Assembly (NCBI RefSeq): GCF_900109915.1
Contig: NZ_FOBU01000001.1
Coordinates: 118,083 to 182,082, forward strand
Direction of reading: 5' to 3'
DNA from: Luteibacter sp. UNCMF331Sha3.1
Lineage (GTDB): Bacteria; Pseudomonadota; Gammaproteobacteria; Xanthomonadales; Rhodanobacteraceae
DNA: 64,000 nt
This document shows, one piece after another, positions 57,527 to 64,000 of this stretch (within the stretch, counting starts at the first letter, position 1; every line of letters begins with the position of its first letter). The notes under the pieces were generated by a model that was not told the origin of the DNA, searched no databases, and saw only the letters and a list, made by a program, of their open reading frames with translations. A program made the position numbers and the translations under genes.

Positions 57527-60500
57527 ATGCCCGTAGCGCTTCCCCGCCCCCCGCTCCCCGTCAACGCGAAGACCCGCCGTTACTGGGCCGTGCCGCATGG
57601 TTCGTCCTGGGCCCTGGAGATCGCCGAGGCCGCCCGTACCCACGACGGCCTGCTGGTCGTCGTGGTCCGCGACACGCGCAGCGCCGACAACCTCGAAAGC
57701 GAGCTGGCCGTGTTCGCCGGCGAGCTTCCGGTGCTGCATTTCCCGGACTGGGAAACCCTGCCCTACGACGTCTTCAGCCCGCATCCCGAAGTCGTCTCGC
57801 AGCGCATCGCCACTCTCTATCGCCTGCCGTCCACGAAGCGTGGCGTGCTGGTGGTGCCCGTCGCCACGCTGATGCAGCGGATCTCTCCGCGCACGCACAT
57901 CACGGGTTCGGGCCTGGTGCTGCGCAAGGGTCAGAAACTGGATCTCGCCTCCGAGCAGCGCCGGCTCGAAGCCGCCGGGTATCGCAATGTGCCGCAGGTC
58001 GCCGAACCGGGCGACTTCGCCGTGCGCGGCGCGCTGATCGACATCTACGCCATGGGCGCCAGCGAGCCCTATCGCGTGGAGCTGTTCGACGACGAGGTGG
58101 AATCGATCCGCACGTTCGACACCGAGACGCAGCGGTCGCAGCACCAGGTCGAAAGCGTCGACCTGCTGCCCGCGCGCGAATTTCCGCTGACGGACGACGC
58201 CGCGAAGACCTTCCGCGCGAACCTGCGCGAACGGTTCCCGATCGACATCCGCCGTTGCCCGCTCTATCAGGACATGAAGGAAGGCACGACGCCGGGCGGC
58301 ATCGAGTACTACCTGCCGCTGTTCTTTCCGGTCACGGAGACGCTTTTCGACTACATCGCCGGCGACGCGTTGTTCGTCCTCGGCGAGGGCACGCTCGAAT
58401 CGTCCGAACAGTTCTGGACCCAGACGGCCGAGCGCTACGACCAGCGTGCGCACGACATCGAGCGCCCGGTGCTGCCGCCCGCGGAGATATACCTCCCGCC
58501 GGAACAGCTCCGCGAGCGCCTCAACAGGCAGGTGCGCGTCGACGTCGTGCCGGCCGGCCACGAACACGCCGTGGACCTCGGCACGCTGCCCGCCCCGGAG
58601 GTGCCGCTCAACCGCAAGGGCGAGGAGCCCGGCACCGGACTGCGCCACTTCCTCGCCAGCTATCCCGGTCGCGTGCTGATCGCCGCGGATTCCGCCGGCC
58701 GTCGCGAAGCGCTCATCGAGCAGCTCGCCGGCGCCGGCCTGAAGCCGGTCAGCGTCGAGGGCTGGAACGATTTCCTCGCGCGGAGCGAGCCGCTCTCGAT
58801 CACGGCCGCGTCGCTCGAACAGGGATTCGCGCTGAAGGCGCCCGCCCTGACGGTGCTGACCGAGCGCGAGCTCTTCGGCGAGCGCGTGCGCACCGATCGC
58901 AAGCGCCGCGCCGGCGCGGCGCGCGATCCCGAAAGCATCATCAAGGACCTGACGGAGCTGTCCATCGGCTCGCCCATCGTCCACATCGACCACGGTGTGG
59001 GCAGGTATCAGGGCCTTGTGTCGCTCGACGTCGGCGACATGCCCGGCGAGTTCCTCACCATCGAATACGCCAAGGGCGACAAGCTCTACGTCCCCGTCGC
59101 GCAGCTCGGCCTCGTCAGCCGCTACACCGGCACCGCGCCGGAGCTCGCACCGCTGCATTCGCTGGGTGGCGACGCCTGGGAGCGCGCGCGCAAGAAGGCG
59201 GCCGAGAAGGTGCGCGATGTCGCGGCCGAACTGCTCGCGATCTACGCGCAGCGCGAGGCGCGCCAGGGCGAGTCGCTGCCCGTCGACCGGCAGATGATCG
59301 AAGAATTCGCGGCGACGTTCCCCTTCGAGGAAACGCCCGACCAGCAGGCCGCCATCGATGCCGTCATCGTCGACCTGGCGGCGCCGCGCGCCATGGACCG
59401 CGTGGTCTGCGGCGACGTCGGCTTCGGCAAGACCGAAGTGGCGTTGCGCGCGGCCTTCGCGGCCGCGACCGCCGGCAAGCAGGTGGCCGTGCTCGTGCCC
59501 ACCACCTTGCTGGCCCAGCAGCACTACCGCAACTTCGCCGACCGCTTCGCCGACTGGCCGGTGCGCGTCGACGTGCTTTCGCGCTTCAAGTCGAAGAAGG
59601 AAGTCGACGCGGCACTCGAGCGTCTCGCCGATGGTCAGGTCGACGTGATGGTCGGCACGCACAAGCTGCTGCAGCCGGACATCCGGTTCAAGAACCTGGG
59701 CCTCGTGATCGTCGACGAAGAGCAACGCTTCGGCGTGCGGCAGAAGGAGCAGCTGAAGAAACTGCGCGCGGAAGTCGACCTGCTGACGCTCACGGCCACC
59801 CCGATTCCCCGCACGCTGAACATGGCGATGAGCGGCCTGCGCGATCTCTCGATCATCGCGACGCCGCCCGCGCACCGGACCGCGGTACGCACGCTGATCT
59901 CGACCTACCAGCCCGCGTTGATCCGCGAGGCCCTCCAGCGCGAGCTCGCGCGTGGCGGCCAGGTGTACTTCCTGCACAACGAGGTCGAGTCCATCGAGCG
60001 CACGGCGCGCGAGCTCGGCGAACTGGTGCCGGAGGCGCGCATCCGCGTCGCGCACGGACAGATGCCGGAACGCGAGCTGGAACAGGTGATGGCGGACTTC
60101 CATCGCCAGCGCTTCAATGTGCTGGTGTCGACCACGATCATCGAATCGGGCATCGACATCCCCACCGCGAACACCATCGTCGTCAATCGCGCCGACCGTT
60201 TCGGCCTCGCGCAGCTGCACCAGCTACGCGGTCGCGTGGGGCGTTCGCACCACCGCGCCTACGCGTACCTGATCGTCCCCGATCGCAAGGCGATGACCGC
60301 CGACGCCGAAAAGCGTCTCGAAGCACTGGCCTCGCTCGAAGAGCTGGGCGCCGGCTTCACGCTGGCCACGCACGATCTCGAGATTCGCGGCGCCGGCGAG
60401 ATGTTGGGCGAGGAGCAGTCGGGACAGATCCAGGAGATCGGTTTCGGCCTCTACACCGAACTGCTCGATCGTGCCGTGCGCGCGCTGAAGTCGGGCAAGG

Positions 60501-60976
60501 TGCCCGATTTCGATCTGACGTCGGAGCACGAGACGGAAGTCGAGCTGCACCTTCCCGCGTTGATTCCGGAGGACTACCTCCCCGACGTGCATACCCGCCT
60601 GACGCTCTACAAGCGGATCGCCAGCGCCCGCGACGAGCATGGCCTGCGCGAGCTGCAGGTGGAGATGATCGACCGCTTCGGTCTGCTGCCGGACCAGACC
60701 AAGTGCCTGTTCGCCGTGGCCCAGCTCAAGCTGATGGCCACACCGCTCGGCATCCGCAAGCTCGATTTCGGCGCTAACGGCGGGCGCGTCACCTTCCGCG
60801 AGAAGCCGGACATCGATCCGATGGCGCTGATCAGGCTCATCCAGCAGCAACCGCGCATCTTCAAGATGGACGGTCAGGACAAGCTGCGCGTGATCCTTGA
60901 ACTGCCGGGATCCGTCGAGCGTATCCGCACGGCGCAGGACCTGCTGGTGTCGCTGGGAGCGCCCCGACCGGGCTGA
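57527..60976 (+). CDS. mfd: Transcription-repair coupling factor
   Basis: Removes RNA polymerase stalled at DNA damage and recruits UvrA. At 1149 residues it is full length (E. coli 1148). It has the N-terminal UvrB-like region, a CarD-like RNA polymerase interacting domain (GSPIVHIDHGVGRYQGLV), Walker A GDVGFGKTE, the DEEQ box VDEEQRFGV and a C-terminal TRCF domain. Upstream, TACAAT (57487-57492) is a -10 candidate and no clear Shine-Dalgarno is seen. Confidence 0.96.
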   Translation: MPVALPRPPLPVNAKTRRYWAVPHGSSWALEIAEAARTHDGLLVVVVRDTRSADNLESELAVFAGELPVLHFPDWETLPYDVFSPHPEVVSQRIATLYRLPSTKRGVLVVPVATLMQRISPRTHITGSGLVLRKGQKLDLASEQRRLEAAGYRNVPQVAEPGDFAVRGALIDIYAMGASEPYRVELFDDEVESIRTFDTETQRSQHQVESVDLLPAREFPLTDDAAKTFRANLRERFPIDIRRCPLYQDMKEGTTPGGIEYYLPLFFPVTETLFDYIAGDALFVLGEGTLESSEQFWTQTAERYDQRAHDIERPVLPPAEIYLPPEQLRERLNRQVRVDVVPAGHEHAVDLGTLPAPEVPLNRKGEEPGTGLRHFLASYPGRVLIAADSAGRREALIEQLAGAGLKPVSVEGWNDFLARSEPLSITAASLEQGFALKAPALTVLTERELFGERVRTDRKRRAGAARDPESIIKDLTELSIGSPIVHIDHGVGRYQGLVSLDVGDMPGEFLTIEYAKGDKLYVPVAQLGLVSRYTGTAPELAPLHSLGGDAWERARKKAAEKVRDVAAELLAIYAQREARQGESLPVDRQMIEEFAATFPFEETPDQQAAIDAVIVDLAAPRAMDRVVCGDVGFGKTEVALRAAFAAATAGKQVAVLVPTTLLAQQHYRNFADRFADWPVRVDVLSRFKSKKEVDAALERLADGQVDVMVGTHKLLQPDIRFKNLGLVIVDEEQRFGVRQKEQLKKLRAEVDLLTLTATPIPRTLNMAMSGLRDLSIIATPPAHRTAVRTLISTYQPALIREALQRELARGGQVYFLHNEVESIERTARELGELVPEARIRVAHGQMPERELEQVMADFHRQRFNVLVSTTIIESGIDIPTANTIVVNRADRFGLAQLHQLRGRVGRSHHRAYAYLIVPDRKAMTADAEKRLEALASLEELGAGFTLATHDLEIRGAGEMLGEEQSGQIQEIGFGLYTELLDRAVRALKSGKVPDFDLTSEHETEVELHLPALIPEDYLPDVHTRLTLYKRIASARDEHGLRELQVEMIDRFGLLPDQTKCLFAVAQLKLMATPLGIRKLDFGANGGRVTFREKPDIDPMALIRLIQQQPRIFKMDGQDKLRVILELPGSVERIRTAQDLLVSLGAPRPG

Positions 60977-60990
60977 TCGATCCCTGATGA

Positions 60991-61018
60991 TGCAGGAGCC
61001 GCCAAGGCGGCTCCTGCA
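60991..61018. repeat. REP-like palindrome, short form, copy 9
   Basis: Perfect 13-bp arms TGCAGGAGCCGCC around AA. It lies between the convergent mfd and egtD genes. Confidence 0.75.
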
Positions 61019-61028
61019 AGAGCGACCC

Positions 61029-62012
61029 TCAGACCACCGGACTCGACCGCACCAGGTACTGCACGCTGAAACGGCGGTCCTCGTCCATCCAGACCTTTTC
61101 CACGGACAGCCCGGCCTTGTTCGCCATCTGCGCGAAATCGTCGAGCGAGTACTTGCAGCTGTATTCCACCTGCATCGCCTCGTCTTCGCGGAACGCGAAG
61201 GTCTCGTCGCGCACGTGCACGTCCTGCCGCTTCGTGCTCACGAGCGAGGTTTCGATGCGGCCGGCCAGCGCGTTGTAACGCGCGCGGTGACGGAACGCGT
61301 CGATGTCGAAGTCGGTACCGATCTCACGATTCAGCCGTACGAGCATGTTCAGCGTGAAGTCCCGCGTGACACCCGCGGCATCGTTGTACGCCGCCTCGAT
61401 CTGCGCCGGATCCTTCTTGAGGTCGACGCCGATCACGACGCCGCCGCCCTCGCTCATTTCCGCGCGCATCTGCCGGAGGATGCGGATGGCGTCCTTCGCT
61501 TCGAAGTTACCGATCGTCGAGCCAGGGAAGTAGATGACGGTGCGACGCGGAGACCGCGCCGCGACCGGCAGGCGCAACGGCTGGGTAAAGTCGGCGCACA
61601 CCGGCTGCATCGGCACGTCGGGGAAGCGCGTCGCGAGGTCCGCCACGCTCTCCATCAGGGCGCTGCGCGAAATCTCCACGGGCACGTACGCCACCGGTGT
61701 CTCGAGGTGCTCAAGCAACATGCGCGTCTTGATGCCGCTGCCGCTGCCATATTCCACGAGACGGACGTCGGGACCGAGCGTCTCGGCGATGTCGCCCGCG
61801 TGATCGCGCATGATCGCGATCTCCGTTCGCGTCAGGTAGTACTCGGGCTGTTCGCAGATGGCTTCGAACAGCGCCGAACCGCGCTCGTCGTAGAAGAGTC
61901 GCGACGGCAGTTTCTTCTGTGGCGCGGAGAGCCCACGACGCACGGTCTCGAGGGTGTCCTCGACATCCGGATGACGGTCGTCGACGCGGATATCTTTCGG
62001 TTGAGCGCTCAT
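61029..62012 (-). CDS. egtD: L-histidine N-alpha-methyltransferase EgtD
   Basis: First enzyme of ergothioneine synthesis: SAM-dependent trimethylation of histidine to hercynine. The 327-residue protein has the SAM motif VEYGSGSGIKTRML, the conserved region around IYFPGSTIGNFE, and a C-terminal SCKYSLDDF segment. Its ATG overlaps the egtB stop by ATGA. Order egtB-egtD as in many proteobacteria. Confidence 0.94.
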   Translation of the reverse strand: MSAQPKDIRVDDRHPDVEDTLETVRRGLSAPQKKLPSRLFYDERGSALFEAICEQPEYYLTRTEIAIMRDHAGDIAETLGPDVRLVEYGSGSGIKTRMLLEHLETPVAYVPVEISRSALMESVADLATRFPDVPMQPVCADFTQPLRLPVAARSPRRTVIYFPGSTIGNFEAKDAIRILRQMRAEMSEGGGVVIGVDLKKDPAQIEAAYNDAAGVTRDFTLNMLVRLNREIGTDFDIDAFRHRARYNALAGRIETSLVSTKRQDVHVRDETFAFREDEAMQVEYSCKYSLDDFAQMANKAGLSVEKVWMDEDRRFSVQYLVRSSPVV

Positions 62013-63277
62013 CGATCGGTTCCCAGTCGTATCCCCGTGAACTGCCAGCGGGCATGGGGAGGAAAGAAGTTTCGGTACGTCGCGCGAACGTGATCGGCAG
62101 GGGTAGCGCAGGAGCCGCCGCGCAACACCCACTGCCCGTTCATGAATTTTCCGTTGTACTCGCCCAGCGCACCGTCGAGCGGGCGAAAGCCCGGATAACT
62201 GACATAAGGGCTCATCGTCCATTCCCAAACGTCGCCGTACATCTGGCCCAGCGACGTTTCGAACGTCGATGCGCGCGGGTGGAACAGGCCGGCGTCCTGC
62301 AGGTTGCCCTGCACCGGAATGTCCGCAGCCAGCGTTTCCCATTCGGTTTCGGCCGGCAGTCGCGCACCGGCCCAGCGCGCGAACGCGTCGGCTTCGAAAT
62401 AGCTGACGTGGCACACGGGCGCGTGCGGATCGATCTCGCGGCGGCCGTGCAGCGTGAATTCGGTCTCGAGTGCGTCGTCCCAATACAGCGGACGCGCCCA
62501 CCCCTCCGCCTGCACGACGGCCCAGCCGTCCGACAGCCAGAGCATCGGATCGCGATAGCCACCGTCCTGGATGAACGCGAGGAACTCGGCGTTCGTCACC
62601 GGCCGGTTCGCCAGCGAGCCCGCCTGCCGGTACGTGCGGTGGCGCGGACCTTCGTTGTCGAAATGGAATCCGTCGCCCGCATGACCCACCTCGACGACGC
62701 CCTCGTCGAACGGAAGGTACGTCAGCGCCGGTGCCGCCATCGACAGCGCGCGTGGCGCGTTCGGAGCGAAGGCGGGTTCGAGCGGGTTCTGCGCGAACGC
62801 GTGCTTGATGTCGGTGAGCAACAGCTCCTGATGCTGCTGCTCGTGCTGACAACCCAGCTCGATCAGCGTCGCCAGCATGGAGTCGTCGTCGCGCGCGATG
62901 CGCGCGGCAACGGCGTCGTCGACGCGTGCGCGGTAATCCCACACTTCATCGAGCGCCGGCCTTGTCAGCATCCCGCGATGCGGCCGCGCGTGCATCGGCC
63001 CGACGGACTGGTAATAGGAATTGAAAAGGAAGTGCCACTCCGGATTCGACGAACGATAACCGGCATCCCGTTCGAGGATGAATTTCTCGAAGAACCACGT
63101 CGTATGGGCGAGGTGCCACTTCGTGGGGCTGGCGTCCGGCATGGACTGCACCACGGTATCTTCGGGCCGCAGCCGCGCGCACAGGGCCGCGGTACGCTGC
63201 CGTACGCGGGAGTAACGCTGAAGGAGATCCGTGCTTGCCGATGAGGTCGGTGGGGTGCCAAGCGGGCGGACGGTCAT
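62009..63277 (-). CDS. egtB: Ergothioneine biosynthesis sulfoxide synthase EgtB
   Basis: Non-heme iron enzyme that joins a sulfur donor (gamma-glutamylcysteine or cysteine) to hercynine. The 422-residue protein has the DinB-like iron-binding His residues in KWHLAHTTWFFE and HEQQHQELLLTD and the C-terminal formylglycine-type domain (PVTNAEFLAFI, WEWTMSPY, LRGGSC). The start MTVRPLGTP is chosen as the first start after the end of extraneous sequence. It heads the operon with egtD. EgtC and EgtE are not present, as in bacteria that use another EgtB class. Confidence 0.93.
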   Translation of the reverse strand: MTVRPLGTPPTSSASTDLLQRYSRVRQRTAALCARLRPEDTVVQSMPDASPTKWHLAHTTWFFEKFILERDAGYRSSNPEWHFLFNSYYQSVGPMHARPHRGMLTRPALDEVWDYRARVDDAVAARIARDDDSMLATLIELGCQHEQQHQELLLTDIKHAFAQNPLEPAFAPNAPRALSMAAPALTYLPFDEGVVEVGHAGDGFHFDNEGPRHRTYRQAGSLANRPVTNAEFLAFIQDGGYRDPMLWLSDGWAVVQAEGWARPLYWDDALETEFTLHGRREIDPHAPVCHVSYFEADAFARWAGARLPAETEWETLAADIPVQGNLQDAGLFHPRASTFETSLGQMYGDVWEWTMSPYVSYPGFRPLDGALGEYNGKFMNGQWVLRGGSCATPADHVRATYRNFFPPHARWQFTGIRLGTDR

Positions 63278-63458
63278 GACGCGGTTCCGGACCCACCGGG
63301 ACGCGGTGGTCATTCGCAAACGATGCCGGAGCAAACGTTCAACCGACGTGAGCGGAGCCGTCCGGCACCTTAACGACCAGTGCACCCAGCCCCCATGGAT
63401 ACTCGATTCCGGGCCGGATCCGGCTTAACGTCGTGATACTCAACCGGAGGTCCCAGGC

Positions 63459-63899
63459 ATGAACATGCGAACCCTTCTCACCGCTTCGCTGCTAGGCGGT
63501 TGCGCTCTCCTCACCGCCTGCGCCCCCGGTCCGACCCGCAAGGAGCTGCCCTACGGCGACTGCCTGCGCACCAGCGAGATCAATCGCTGGGGCGTGGTCG
63601 ACGGCAGCACGTTCGTCGCCGCCAACGGGCCGAACTATTTCCGCATCAAGACCACCGTCGATTGCCCACGCGCCGATCTCGGCGGCGGCATCCGTTTCCG
63701 CCTGTCGAACAGCGACCGCGCCGTCACCGGACCGGACATGAGGATGTGCGGCGGCCTCAACGAACAGATCGTCCGGCGCGACGACCCGCCGTGCCAGATC
63801 CTGTCGATCGAGAAGATCGACAAGAGCGCGTTCGACAAGCTGCTGGATGCGTCGTCGTCGAAGGGCTCGGGGGCGGGGCCGACTGGGTCGGTTCCTTGA
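63459..63899 (+). CDS. DUF6491-like lipoprotein
   Basis: A 146-residue lipoprotein with the lipobox LTAC (C21). The mature part begins with a charged stretch and contains YGDCLRTSEINRWGVVDGST, which matches DUF6491 as I recall it, and three further cysteines. The C-terminus is Ser/Gly-rich. A GGAGG ribosome site precedes the ATG. Function unknown. Confidence 0.8.
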   Translation: MNMRTLLTASLLGGCALLTACAPGPTRKELPYGDCLRTSEINRWGVVDGSTFVAANGPNYFRIKTTVDCPRADLGGGIRFRLSNSDRAVTGPDMRMCGGLNEQIVRRDDPPCQILSIEKIDKSAFDKLLDASSSKGSGAGPTGSVP

Positions 63900-64000
63900 T
63901 GGGGTGACGGCTCGGCTTCGCCGTCGCGTTTGGCTTGCGCGTGCCGCGAAGAGCCGTCGGCCCTCACCCTCGCCGCTCCGAGCTCCGGCGTCGCTTGGGT

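Noticed and set aside
63900..64000. Terminator after the last lipoprotein
   Set aside because: A weak 6-bp GACGGC/GCCGTC pairing without T run; not enough to call.

Overview
The window is a GC-rich chromosomal segment with dense coding, most likely from a gammaproteobacterium of the order Xanthomonadales. A Rhodanobacteraceae member such as Luteibacter or Dyella is my best guess. The reasons are the Xanthomonas/Caulobacter-type TonB-dependent receptor next to GH92 and GH2 glycosidases, very high GC with matching codon use, REP-like GTGGGAGC palindromes between genes, and several genes with no Shine-Dalgarno sequence. The taxonomic call is inference. I see no rRNA, insertion sequence, prophage or CRISPR array; the only tRNA is tRNA-Leu(CAG).

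Layout. 1-3.5 kb: endonuclease III, then a beta-carbonic anhydrase and SulP transporter pair. 3.6-10.7 kb: a phosphate block with an OprO/P porin, RNase T, pstS-pstC-pstA-pstB-phoU and candidate Pho boxes. 10.7-15.3 kb: a guanidinium exporter behind a guanidine-II riboswitch, then rnr-rlmB and a small membrane protein overlapping by ATGA, and tRNA-Leu. 15.4-21 kb: NAD(P)-binding oxidoreductases, a TetR regulator, and a secreted protein with the architecture of Vibrio cholerae cytolysin. 21.2-24.3 kb: gcvP behind a tandem glycine riboswitch. 24.6-28.6 kb: a second beta-carbonic anhydrase overlapping a bestrophin-type channel, then a GH92 alpha-mannosidase. 28.7-34 kb: copper ATPase and MerR regulator, aldo/keto reductase and LysR regulator, hemerythrin. 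34-42.4 kb: a glycan locus (TonB-dependent receptor, GH92, GH2) preceded by about 0.9 kb of non-coding DNA with palindromic operator-like sites. 42.4-51.4 kb: small redox and regulatory modules, a MOSC-FNR-ferredoxin fusion, an ArsR/SRPBCC pair and a UvrA2. 51.4-64 kb: UDP-sugar epimerase and dehydrogenase, small secreted proteins, RlmJ, an Slp-type lipoprotein, a CDF transporter, Mfd, the EgtB-EgtD ergothioneine operon and a lipoprotein.

How the genes work together. The phosphate block covers outer-membrane entry, periplasmic capture, ABC import and PhoU signalling. Two different carbonic anhydrases are each paired with a different putative bicarbonate or anion carrier. The glycan locus would bind, import and trim mannose-rich oligosaccharides. 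Copper handling follows the usual sensor and exporter logic.

The most interesting items are the cytolysin-like toxin, the translationally coupled carbonic anhydrase-bestrophin pair, a family of nine intergenic palindromes that favour convergent gene ends, four genes whose -10-like hexamer lies exactly 6 nt before ATG (possible leaderless mRNAs), and the guanidine-II riboswitch.
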